DNA from: Candidatus Heimdallarchaeota archaeon B3_Heim
Lineage (GTDB): Archaea > Asgardarchaeota > Heimdallarchaeia > Hodarchaeales > Hodarchaeaceae
Reading direction: 5' to 3'
Length of the DNA stretch: 64,000 nucleotides
Assembly: GCA_003144275.1 (NCBI GenBank)
Contig: NJBF01000027.1
Coordinates: forward strand, 1-64,000
Shown piece after piece: positions 36,413 through 44,726 of this stretch. The position numbers were made by a program, and so were the translations under genes. The notes under the pieces are model-generated. The model saw only the letters and a program-made list of their open reading frames with translations. It searched no databases and had not been told where the DNA came from. Positions within the stretch are counted from its first letter, which is position 1. Each line of letters opens with the position of its first letter.

Positions 36413-37876
36413 ATGACCCATTATCTTGATCCTTTCTTCAATCCGCAATCAATCGCACTTGTAGGAGCTAGTAACAACATTTCCTCTTGGGGTTTCATCG
36501 TTGCCCATAATATTATACAGAATAACTATACTGGTTCTTTCTATCCTATAAATCCAAAAAGTGACAAGATTTTGGGACATGTTGCTTATGCAACTATTTT
36601 GGATATACCACAAGAAATTAAAATCGATCTAGTAATTATAATTATACCTGCTGTTAAGGTTTTATCAATTCTTAAACAAATGACAATACGTAATATTCAT
36701 CATGTCGTTATTATCTCTGGTGGGTTTAAAGAATCAGGAAAAGAAGGAGAATTACTAGAACAAGAGGTAAGTACATATGCAATGAAAAACGGTATCCGAA
36801 TAATAGGCCCCAATGGGATGGGAATAGTCTCAACACGAGTGAATCTTACAGCTGTAATGTGGCCCGTCAAGGAATTAAAACAAGGAGGGCTTGCCTTTAT
36901 TTCCCAATCTGGAAACATAGGAACAATAGGAATATCTGTAGCTTCTCGTCGAGGGATAGGTTTGAATACATACGTCTCAGCAGGAAATATGGCTGATTTA
37001 ACCATTGCAGATTATCTTGAATATTTCGGGAAGCACGATAAAGAAACACAAGTCATAGGACTCTATGTTGAGGGGATACAAGATGCAAGAAGGTTTGTCT
37101 CGCTTGTGAAGGAAATATCAAAAATTAAACCAGTAATTATACTGAAGGCTGGGGGGACAAAGGCTGGCCGACGAGCCGCACATTCTCATACTGGTGCCAT
37201 TACAGGAGATGATACCGTTTTCAAAGATATACTGCAGAATGCAGGAAGTATAATAGTAAATTCCCTAGAAGAGATGTTTGACTTATTTTTAGCTTTTTCA
37301 AACTGGATCGACTGGTCTTTTCCGAGAGGAAAAGTAGTGATACTAACTTTAGGGGGAGGTTGGGGCGTGATGGCCGCAGATGAATGTTCTCGTCATGGAA
37401 TAACGCTTGAAACGTTATCAGAAAAAGCATATGAGCGAATCAACGCCTTGTTACCTCCTTATTGGTCTAAGGGAAATCCTATCGATACTGTTGCATCTTT
37501 GAATCTAGATTCTCTAAGACAAATAATGCTGATTGTCTTTGAAGAAATGCCTCAAGTCGAAGCAATTCTCTTACTTGGAATTGGTGGGTTTTCATTTCTT
37601 GCTAATTTAGCCAAATCTTCCCCTCTAATACCTGAAGAAGACAAATCTAGTTTAGATTTTATTATACAGGCAGAAGTAGAGTTATTTAAAGAAATTTTAG
37701 CATTATCTGATAGATTTCGTAAACCAATATTGATTACAACATTACTAGTTCCTGCAGATTCTCCCGGAGTAAAATATTTGCAGTCTCAGAATTTTCCTCT
37801 TTTTTCAAGTCCAGCAAACATGGTCCAAGTTTTCAGATATATGGTTAACCACTACCGCTGGAAAAATCGAATTTAG
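36413..37876 (+). CDS. ADP-forming acyl-CoA synthetase, alpha subunit
   Basis: Converts acyl-CoA + ADP + Pi to acid + ATP + CoA, conserving energy in archaeal fermentation. 487 residues: the CoA-binding Rossmann domain (FFNPQSIALVGASNNISSWG; IIGPNGMGIVS), the ligase domain with FISQSGNIGTIG, and the phosphorylated His loop AHSHTGAITGDD at about 260. Length fits the separate alpha subunit; the ATP-grasp beta subunit is not in the window. It lies beyond the iorA promoter region on the opposite strand, consistent with use of IOR products. Confidence 0.9.
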   Translation: MTHYLDPFFNPQSIALVGASNNISSWGFIVAHNIIQNNYTGSFYPINPKSDKILGHVAYATILDIPQEIKIDLVIIIIPAVKVLSILKQMTIRNIHHVVIISGGFKESGKEGELLEQEVSTYAMKNGIRIIGPNGMGIVSTRVNLTAVMWPVKELKQGGLAFISQSGNIGTIGISVASRRGIGLNTYVSAGNMADLTIADYLEYFGKHDKETQVIGLYVEGIQDARRFVSLVKEISKIKPVIILKAGGTKAGRRAAHSHTGAITGDDTVFKDILQNAGSIIVNSLEEMFDLFLAFSNWIDWSFPRGKVVILTLGGGWGVMAADECSRHGITLETLSEKAYERINALLPPYWSKGNPIDTVASLNLDSLRQIMLIVFEEMPQVEAILLLGIGGFSFLANLAKSSPLIPEEDKSSLDFIIQAEVELFKEILALSDRFRKPILITTLLVPADSPGVKYLQSQNFPLFSSPANMVQVFRYMVNHYRWKNRI

Positions 37877-37878
37877 AA

Positions 37879-39306
37879 CTATTCTTTTTCCTGATAGAAT
37901 GTTGGCACCATCGCTTGTGACAAAATTAAAGACATTCCTGCCTCTGTAAAGCCTAAACATAACAATAAGAGCCCCAATACTAGTTCATCATCTATAGCTG
38001 ACTTTCCAATTATTTGAGGTAATGATGAACCTATAATCAATCCCCAACGGACATTTTCATCTTGTTCCTTCTGTAAACGATCGATAATCTCCAAGTTTTC
38101 TTTATTTTCTGGATTCATTTGATGAAGACATGAATACGCAAGGCTAGCTATTCGTTTCACCTGTTGGTCACTGGAATAAATAAATGGTTCAAAGTAAGAT
38201 GCATATGAATATTTGTCTTCGAGTAAACAAAAGGAAAATGAGCGCAATAAAATTAGGAAGCGGCCAAAATAACCTGAATCCCGTTGAGCAATGCCCTCTT
38301 TAATAAAAGGTTCAAGATCAATTGATTCTTTTGTTGTCTCAAGAAAAAAACTTACATTAATTCCTGATGCCTTGATATCCATTGTATTACTACGAATTAA
38401 TCCAAGTAATATTTTCATAATCTGTTGATTTGTAGATAATATTTGATAAATCTGGTCATAATCGGGGTCCAATTCTTTTATTTGTTCCAAAGACTGTAAG
38501 AATTTTTTCTTCATTGGTTTATTATTATATAAAGAAAAAAAGGTGAATATTATTGCAAGATCTGTTCCAAATTTAGATTGAAACTCAAATTCTCCATGAA
38601 TTAACTTGTTCAGCTTCTCCATTCGAATAATTGGATCTGAAATGAGCGGAAGAAGAAATGCAAAACAAATAATGGTTATCCTTCGACTTTCTTTATTCGT
38701 TAAATGTGGAATTATTGACTCTAAAATAAAGTCGGTAGCATTCTCCGTATTCCCTGAATTTATCGCACTTAAAGCAAAACCTATAAAATATAGAGTAGGA
38801 TTTTCAAGTTTAAAATTTAAATAAGAATCCAATAAAAACTTAAAATCCTTGCTAGAAGACTTAGATGCTTCTCCGAGGAGTCCCATACTCACAGCAAGAC
38901 CTTGTTTTACCTGTTCTGGTTGATTTTTAAATTTCTTTTTAATTTCTTTGTTAACTTTCCTCTTAATCTTAGTATTTTGTGTAAAATAAGCATTAATCCC
39001 TTGGCCTAGCGCAGATGTAATCCTGATTGATGAAAGTGGATCTTTGAAATGCTTTTTTAATACCTTCTGTTGTCGTTTTGGTTTTTTTCCTTTTTCTAAG
39101 ATAGATGAAAAGGCTAATCCGATAATACCTGACCGTCTAATACTCAAATTTTGGCTTTTAATCGCATTTTCAAGGTATCTGAAACGAATTTTTTTTTTAA
39201 TATTTGGTTCAAATCCTAATGCAATTGCTAAAGCTTCTTGTTCAGTCATTGAAACCGTTTTCAGGCGTTCAAGCAAAAATTCTGCAATAGGATCATAATG
39301 CTTCAA
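37879..39306 (-). CDS. HEAT/PC-repeat-like helical protein
   Basis: 475 residues, all helical, made of repeating ~35-40-residue units with small-residue signatures (RRSGIIGLAFSSILEKGK; IRITSALGQGINAYFTQ; VKQGLAVSMGLLGEASK; VRWGLIIGSSLPQIIGKS). These G-x-A-x-x-x-G-L patterns recall the proteasome/cyclosome repeats of Rpn1/Rpn2 as well as HEAT repeats. No signal peptide. It converges on the acyl-CoA synthetase gene with a 2-bp gap. Function unknown; PC-repeat identity is a hypothesis. Confidence 0.6.
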   Translation of the reverse strand: MKHYDPIAEFLLERLKTVSMTEQEALAIALGFEPNIKKKIRFRYLENAIKSQNLSIRRSGIIGLAFSSILEKGKKPKRQQKVLKKHFKDPLSSIRITSALGQGINAYFTQNTKIKRKVNKEIKKKFKNQPEQVKQGLAVSMGLLGEASKSSSKDFKFLLDSYLNFKLENPTLYFIGFALSAINSGNTENATDFILESIIPHLTNKESRRITIICFAFLLPLISDPIIRMEKLNKLIHGEFEFQSKFGTDLAIIFTFFSLYNNKPMKKKFLQSLEQIKELDPDYDQIYQILSTNQQIMKILLGLIRSNTMDIKASGINVSFFLETTKESIDLEPFIKEGIAQRDSGYFGRFLILLRSFSFCLLEDKYSYASYFEPFIYSSDQQVKRIASLAYSCLHQMNPENKENLEIIDRLQKEQDENVRWGLIIGSSLPQIIGKSAIDDELVLGLLLLCLGFTEAGMSLILSQAMVPTFYQEKE

Positions 39307-39515
39307 TCTAAATCCTCATTTTATGGTAAACGGCTTAAGAAATCTCAATTATGCCTTATATAATTTGTTGATTTGGAACTACTCATGAAAGTCAATCGAG
39401 GGGATAATTCCGATTAATTCTTATCCATTTCATTCAGAATATCTCATTTCCCAATACATATTTGAATTCTTTAACAAGAGGCTCCTTTATAATTTTAGTA
39501 AGGTGATAATTGAAT

Positions 39516-40292
39516 ATGACTTATTCTAACATTATTGTTACTACAGAGAATCGGATAACTACAATAAAAATAAATCGCGAAAAAGCTTTGAATGCTTTAA
39601 ACGAAAAAACAATTGTAGAATTGCATGATTGCATAGATCAGTTATCTCAATCGGAAGATACTAAAGTCGTGGTAATTACAGGTGTAGGAAAGAAATCCTT
39701 CATCGCAGGCGCAGACATTACAATGTTTGAAGGCAAATCTCCGACATCTATTAGGAAACTCATCTTAAAACTCCAAGAAACTCTGAATAAACTAGAAGAT
39801 CTACCCTTCCCTGTAATCGCTTCGATCAATGGTTATTGTTTAGGTGGTGGAATTGAACTAGCAATGGCATGTGACTTACGAATAGCTAGTAGTACTGCCA
39901 TAATAGGTCAACCAGAAATAAAACTCGGTTTGATTCCTGGAGCAGGAGGTACGCAACGGTTATCACGAATAGTAGGGACTGGTAGAGCCAAAGAAATTAT
40001 TTTTTTGGGTGATAACGTTGATGCAGAATCTGCAAAATCGTTTGGACTAGTAAATTGGGTTGTTCCTCCCGAAAATCTTGAAGAGAAGACTCTAAAAATC
40101 GCCTCCCGTCTTGCAAAGGGGCCTTCATTTGCTTTGAATATGGCAAAAGAAGTAATAAATAGAGGACCAGAAAGTTCCCTTCTTGATGCAATTAGAATGG
40201 AAGCAGAATTATTTGCTCTTTGTTTTGCACATGAGGACGTCAAAGAGGGAGTTAATGCTTTTCTCAACAAGCGAAAACCAAATTTCAAATAG
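39516..40292 (+). CDS. Enoyl-CoA hydratase (crotonase family)
   Basis: 258 residues. Motifs: FIAGADI (oxyanion hole), GYCLGGGIELAMACDLRIAS with the first catalytic Glu, and QPEIKLGLIPGAGGTQRL with the second. Both Glu are present, so hydratase activity is expected, adding water to 2-enoyl-CoA in fatty or amino-acid oxidation. AGGTGA at 39501-39506 is 9 bases from ATG 39516, which is preferred over TTG 39510. The stop overlaps the next start (TAGTG at 40290-40294). Confidence 0.93.
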   Translation: MTYSNIIVTTENRITTIKINREKALNALNEKTIVELHDCIDQLSQSEDTKVVVITGVGKKSFIAGADITMFEGKSPTSIRKLILKLQETLNKLEDLPFPVIASINGYCLGGGIELAMACDLRIASSTAIIGQPEIKLGLIPGAGGTQRLSRIVGTGRAKEIIFLGDNVDAESAKSFGLVNWVVPPENLEEKTLKIASRLAKGPSFALNMAKEVINRGPESSLLDAIRMEAELFALCFAHEDVKEGVNAFLNKRKPNFK

Positions 40293-40996
40293 TGGGTGCT
40301 GTAAAAATTATGGGTACCTTAATACCTCGGCTAAAGGAATATGAAAAATCACTCCTTTCCGAATTTTCACAGGAAATTCTTGGTAATAAGACCCCCATAA
40401 TCGCGATTGGAGGATTTTCAGGTACTGGAAAAGATACTGTCGCATCAATTGTCCAGAAATACTTTGAAACTCGTCATCATCTTTCCCTAAAATTAATTCA
40501 TGCAGGAGAATTTGTTAGAAAAATAGCTGTTAAATCAGGGTGGGATGAGAAGAATATGGATGAATTTATGGAGCATATTAAAAATACGCAAGATAATGAG
40601 TTTGCAGAAAAGGTAGATTTAGAGATCGAAAAACATGCATTGAAAACCGCTCTTCTAGAAGGCGGGATTTTTGTAGGAAGAATGGCTCCATTTACCATTG
40701 GAACTCATGGTACGACAATTTGGTTGGAAGTAGCGGCACAAGTAATTGCACAACGAATAGCCAATGATCCTACCCGTTCTGAATACCATATGAATGAAGA
40801 GGAGTTAATTAAGAAAATCCAATCACGTGATCAGACTGATGGAGATCGATTGGAAAGAATATATCACGTATCGTTCCGTGATAAAAAATATTTCGACCTA
40901 ACTTTGAGAAATGAATCGTATTCACTTGTAGAGCTAGAGGGGATGATCATAAAACTACTTGAGGAAAAATTTTCTACTAATAATAGCGAGGATTAG
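40292..40996 (+). CDS. Cytidylate-kinase-like P-loop kinase
   Basis: 234 residues: Walker A IAIGGFSGTGKDTVASI (about 34-50), LIHAGEFVRKIAVKSGW resembling the nucleotide-monophosphate lid of archaeal CMP kinase, a GRMAPFTI segment and a lid/Arg region RDQTDGDRLERIYHVSFRDK with FDLTLRNESYS. This fits archaeal CMP/dCMP kinases or a related P-loop kinase; a ~35-residue N-terminal extension precedes the P-loop. Start at GTG 40292 overlaps the enoyl-CoA hydratase stop; ATG 40310 is the alternative. Translationally coupled to its neighbour. Confidence 0.7.
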   Translation: MGAVKIMGTLIPRLKEYEKSLLSEFSQEILGNKTPIIAIGGFSGTGKDTVASIVQKYFETRHHLSLKLIHAGEFVRKIAVKSGWDEKNMDEFMEHIKNTQDNEFAEKVDLEIEKHALKTALLEGGIFVGRMAPFTIGTHGTTIWLEVAAQVIAQRIANDPTRSEYHMNEEELIKKIQSRDQTDGDRLERIYHVSFRDKKYFDLTLRNESYSLVELEGMIIKLLEEKFSTNNSED

Positions 40997-40999
40997 AAA

Positions 41000-41509
41000 A
41001 TGGAGCTTGAAAACCTTTCTAAAGATGACCTAATAAAAATTATAGACATGTATGCTAAAAATTGGTTAGCGCATGATGGATGCTGGTTTTTAGCAGCAGA
41101 AAAAAGACACGGACTAGAGGAAGCTATTCAAATTGACAAAGAAGGATGGAAAAATTTCACGGTTGTTGAAGCAAAACGTATTATGAAAATGTTCAATATA
41201 CCAGAAGGATCTGGGTTGGATGCATTAGAAAAAGCACTATCATTACGTCTATATGCAACAATCAATATTCAAGAAATCGACAGAGTCTCACCCACTAAAT
41301 TGATTTTCAAAATGAAAACATGTCGAGTTCAAGCTGCTCGCGAAAGAAAGAATTTACCTCATTTTCCATGTAAAGAAGTTGGTTTAGTAGAATATGCTGG
41401 TTTTGCAAAAACTATCGATTCACGGATTCAAACTAAAGTTATTGCTTGCCCACCAGATGAACTAGAAAGAGATTTTCATTGCGGTTGGGAGTTTTCAACC
41501 CCAGAATAA
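41000..41509 (+). CDS. DUF6125 family protein
   Basis: 169 residues matching the DUF6125 pattern: NWLAHDGCWFLAAEKRHGLE, AIQIDKEGWKNFTVVEAKRI, then CRVQAARERKNLPHFPCKEV and a final CPPDELERDFHCGWEF. The conserved Cys in CRVQAAR, FPCK and CPPD suggest metal or cluster binding. The family occurs in strict anaerobes, archaeal and bacterial; no function is established to my knowledge. Four bases after the kinase-like gene, so likely co-transcribed with it and the enoyl-CoA hydratase. Confidence 0.75.
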   Translation: MELENLSKDDLIKIIDMYAKNWLAHDGCWFLAAEKRHGLEEAIQIDKEGWKNFTVVEAKRIMKMFNIPEGSGLDALEKALSLRLYATINIQEIDRVSPTKLIFKMKTCRVQAARERKNLPHFPCKEVGLVEYAGFAKTIDSRIQTKVIACPPDELERDFHCGWEFSTPE

Positions 41510-41567
41510 CACAGAAATCAACGAAATTTTTTATCAGGGTTTAATTATAATAGGAATTTAAGTAGGT

Positions 41568-41903
41568 TTATTCAGACCAAACCCAATTACACTTAACACA
41601 TTGGTAATAGGTGGTTGTTTCCCATTCTTCCTTTTTTCGATCTTCAGCTTCCCAATAACGAGCTTCAGTATGATTACATTTTGGACAAATAACACGAGCT
41701 GTCGGCCGGACATCAAACTCGTCTTCAATCACAGTTAGTCGATCTTTCTCGGTATGATCAATTTTCGATTTTATCTGGTATGATTGGTTCTTAAATTCTT
41801 CTTTGGATTCTTCCTTGCATACTTTACAGTACAGAGAGATTGAACCGTCATCTTTTCTATTTGGCTGAAGTAAGGCACCACAATTTTCGCAAAAATTAAC
41901 CAT
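41568..41903 (-). CDS. tfs: Transcription factor S (TFIIS/RPB9-like)
   Basis: About 111 residues with two zinc ribbons: FCENCGALL ... YCKVCKEE at the N-terminus and VICPKCNHTEARYW ... YYQCVKCNWVW at the C-terminus. Archaeal TFS stimulates RNA cleavage by stalled RNA polymerase. The acidic hairpin, normally RSADE, here reads EDRKKEEWETT: the acidic pair is Glu-Glu rather than Asp-Glu, so it may still cleave or act as an inhibitor-like paralogue. ATG 41903 is preferred to GTG 41912, since it starts MVNFCENCG. Confidence 0.88.
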   Translation of the reverse strand: MVNFCENCGALLQPNRKDDGSISLYCKVCKEESKEEFKNQSYQIKSKIDHTEKDRLTVIEDEFDVRPTARVICPKCNHTEARYWEAEDRKKEEWETTTYYQCVKCNWVWSE

Positions 41904-42067
41904 AAGAATCACTCATTCGAAGGAATGTTTAGTATCCACCTTTTATTAGGTTTCTAAGCATCGAAGACTGATTTAAGATGAGATTTTCTAAGTATTATCA
42001 TTCTCCCCTTTTTAAAGCTATAGTAACAAACTATCAATGATGAGGATGGGGCCGATGAGAAACATCA

Positions 42068-43120
42068 TCAAATTGCATCTGTTACTTCGGATAAAGTGAA
42101 TATACATTTTGTACCTTTTCCCCCAGCACAGAGTGGATCCTCTTCCATTTGAAATTGTTTGTTAAGGACTTCAGAAGCATAACCACTCCACATCTGTCCT
42201 AAAAAGCGACAAAAAGACAAATTTGACCCTCTTTCTCCCAGACCACAAATTTCAACCGAGCCATAGAATAATAACTCATCTAATTCCTCTATTGGGAGTA
42301 GACCAATTCCTTTAAGCAATTGATGATTCTTCAATTCGGGGAATTCTAGGCGTATATTTCTTACCATTATCTCGCCTATTTGATGTGCATACTCACTTAA
42401 TTTTTCAGAATTATCAATATTGATATAGAAAAGCTCAAGAATCTTCAATGGTTTATCTGCTATGTCTTTTCTTTCCAATAAAGATGGTAAATTTTCACCG
42501 ACAACTATTCTTGTCGCCTCAATTAAAAACCTAGCAGCATCCTGTGCTCGGATTCCAGTGCCTAGAATAGGTTCCAGAAGAACTGTAATTGACAATGAAA
42601 CTCCTGGAATTTCCTCTTCTGTACCAATTACCTCTGCAAATACGTCTTCTGCAGCACGAAATTGTATTTCATACGTAAAACGAGGAGATATTGTCTCTGA
42701 ATTCGTAAACGATGCTTGTACATTAGTGCCCATAAATGCATATCCTAAACCTTTCACAACAATAAGCAAGAGCCTTTTTACAAGCTTTTCCTCCTTTTCA
42801 GAGGAGGAACGCCATATTCTTCCCTTTCCAAGATGGATCGTTCCAATTCGGGTATCCTCCTTCCAATCGATTTCACAGGGAGAAAAACCCAGAGAGGCAA
42901 GAAACAATTTTGCTTGAGCTGTAGGGTTATCACCAGCTGAAAGAGTGAAAGTTTCCCTCACAAGAGGAAGAATGATTGCTTCTAGTGCTTTTTCTCTTTC
43001 AGTTTTTTCAATTTGCTCTAAAAGCTCCTTAGCTATGTTCAATACTGATAAACCTAAGAATCTTTTTACCCGTACTCCGACAATCCCTTCTGAAAATCCA
43101 GTAGTCTGTTTCTCAGTCAA
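42068..43120 (-). CDS. V4R-domain-like sensory protein
   Basis: 350 residues, no signal peptide. The C-terminal ~45 residues (LGQMWSGYASEVLNKQF, then DPLCAGGKGTKCIFTL) match the end of the V4R (4-vinyl reductase) domain, a small-ligand-binding fold of the heme-NO-binding type with a C...G-x-x-C Cys pair. The first half (residues ~25-150, FLGLSVLNIAKELLEQ and IGTIHLGKGRIW) may be a degenerate second copy. The middle helical part is not recognised. Probably senses a hydrophobic ligand; no output domain is seen. Confidence 0.55.
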   Translation of the reverse strand: MTEKQTTGFSEGIVGVRVKRFLGLSVLNIAKELLEQIEKTEREKALEAIILPLVRETFTLSAGDNPTAQAKLFLASLGFSPCEIDWKEDTRIGTIHLGKGRIWRSSSEKEEKLVKRLLLIVVKGLGYAFMGTNVQASFTNSETISPRFTYEIQFRAAEDVFAEVIGTEEEIPGVSLSITVLLEPILGTGIRAQDAARFLIEATRIVVGENLPSLLERKDIADKPLKILELFYINIDNSEKLSEYAHQIGEIMVRNIRLEFPELKNHQLLKGIGLLPIEELDELLFYGSVEICGLGERGSNLSFCRFLGQMWSGYASEVLNKQFQMEEDPLCAGGKGTKCIFTLSEVTDAI

Positions 43121-43284
43121 TTCTTTGACCTTCTTCTAAAATATTAACATTAAATGGAAGAATTTTTCTCTTCAAATAACAAGATTTATCAATTATATGA
43201 ATAATGTAAACAATAAGAAGCAAAAAGGCCTTAAAAAGGATTGGATTAGAAGGACTCAGTTACTAATTTTTTAATTTTGGATGA

Positions 43285-43653
43285 GTGTTAGACAAAATGA
43301 ACCGATTTGTGCGCTTTTTCCGTAGGATCTTCACACCACCAAAATTATCCCATAATGCTTCCCGAGTAGCACAGAAACGCATGGAAATTGCTTCAAAAAT
43401 TAGTGATGACGAAATCTATGTGCAAACGGTTCGTAATGCTCTTCGTGTCCCAGAGGCAACTGTAACAGATAAATTGACATTTGCCTTTTCCTCTCTACCA
43501 GAAGCCCCAACTAACTTCCCAAATGCAAAAAATCTTTTTTTTGATATATTAGAATTTCTCGAAATAAACGAAGAAATAACCTCTACAGATGTGCAGCTTT
43601 TCAAAGAAACACTTGAGCATGTGAACTCTTTTGAAGAATTAATGACAGGATAA
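43285..43653 (+). CDS. Small hypothetical protein
   Basis: 122 residues, basic N-terminus (NRFVRFFRRIFTPPK), helical centre and an acidic C-terminus. Not recognised. GTG 43285 is the track start; ATG 43297 (MNRFVRFFRRIF) is at least as likely. It lies convergent with the small-GTPase gene at 43706. The amphipathic basic start could bind membranes or be a targeting helix, but this is conjecture. Confidence 0.5.
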   Translation: MLDKMNRFVRFFRRIFTPPKLSHNASRVAQKRMEIASKISDDEIYVQTVRNALRVPEATVTDKLTFAFSSLPEAPTNFPNAKNLFFDILEFLEINEEITSTDVQLFKETLEHVNSFEELMTG

Positions 43654-43705
43654 ACTTAGAACTTATCCTATAATATCGTCTGTTTGTGCTTACGCAGAAC
43701 TCACA

Positions 43706-44242
43706 CTATCGATTTAGCTCAATAATGGAAATTGCCATGTGCTCAAATGTTTCTTGAATATGATCCCCAGTTTTTGCCGAAGTTTCAAAAAAATGTGCGA
43801 CCTTGTAAGCAGTCTGTGCTTTTTGCCCTTCTGATGTTGAAATTTGCCGTTCATCAATTAAATCATTCTTATTTCCTACTAAATACAATGTTGCAATTGG
43901 AGAATATTTCCTGAGCTGTTCTTGCCAGAGTGGTATCTTTTCTAATGTATCTGGACGAGTAATGTCATAAACTAGCAGGGCACCAGTTACCCCTTGAAAA
44001 AAGACACGTCCAACTTGAGTGGATCTCGTATGGCCCCCCAAATCCCAGATTTGTAGCCCAACCCTAACATCTTTTCCGTCTAAAGTTAAATTCACAGATT
44101 TTACAAGAAAGTTTGCACCAATGGTAGCCATATAATCGCCTGGAAAACGGTCTTCCACATAACGGAGCACCATGGAAGATTTTCCGACACGAAACTCACC
44201 AAGAAGTAATATCTTGGCGAGAAAGTTGAAGTTTAACGACAT
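43706..44242 (-). CDS. Ras/Rab-like small GTPase, His at the catalytic Gln position
   Basis: 178 residues with all G boxes: G1 GEFRVGKSS (15-23), G2 Thr in MATIGANF (about 40), G3 WDLGGHTR (66-73), G4 GNKNDL and G5 ETSAK. At the position of Ras Gln61 the residue is His71, a change that in Ras lowers intrinsic GTP hydrolysis. There is no C-terminal Cys for prenylation, so it is not membrane-anchored in the eukaryotic way. Such GTPases are abundant in Asgard archaea. Partners unknown. Confidence 0.88.
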   Translation of the reverse strand: MSLNFNFLAKILLLGEFRVGKSSMVLRYVEDRFPGDYMATIGANFLVKSVNLTLDGKDVRVGLQIWDLGGHTRSTQVGRVFFQGVTGALLVYDITRPDTLEKIPLWQEQLRKYSPIATLYLVGNKNDLIDERQISTSEGQKAQTAYKVAHFFETSAKTGDHIQETFEHMAISIIELNR

Positions 44243-44435
44243 ATTGGTTCAAATCTGGAGCACAAAGGTGATTGAATATTACACGTATTCTGTGATATAG
44301 AAGTAAAAAAAGGTTTTCACATTGTCTTAAGAAAAGCTTTGTTTTGTCACCTTTTGGCGAAGATAAATAGAAACAATGATGATAAACGTTTCAGAAAACT
44401 CTAAATGATGTTCATAAAATCGATACACGATTTTG

Positions 44436-44726
44436 ATGAGACAATTTTTTAGAAATTTTGGGAATATAAGAAAGATGATACGAAGAGGGAACCCTTCTCA
44501 AAGTGTTATTCGCGTCTGTCCAATTTGTCTGAAGAGTACATTATCAATACAACCTAGTTTTTTGACGTTTATTGTACCTCCTAACTACTCCTGCTCAAAC
44601 TGTGACTACAAAGGGCCTATATTTGCAGAAGTCCCTGTTGAAGATTATATTCAGCTACTTAACGAAAAAGAAGAGAATATTGAGCAAATGCACGTAAATA
44701 TGGACATTATAGAAGATGACGAATAG
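44436..44726 (+). CDS. Small zinc-ribbon protein
   Basis: 96 residues with two CxxC pairs (VCPICLKSTL and YSCSNCDYKG) separated by ~25 residues, forming a zinc ribbon, and an acidic tail. ATG 44436 is adjacent to a TTG at 44433. Its stop overlaps the start of the M20 peptidase by 11 bases, so the two are translationally coupled. No enzymatic domain; it may be an adaptor or regulator. Confidence 0.65.
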   Translation: MRQFFRNFGNIRKMIRRGNPSQSVIRVCPICLKSTLSIQPSFLTFIVPPNYSCSNCDYKGPIFAEVPVEDYIQLLNEKEENIEQMHVNMDIIEDDE

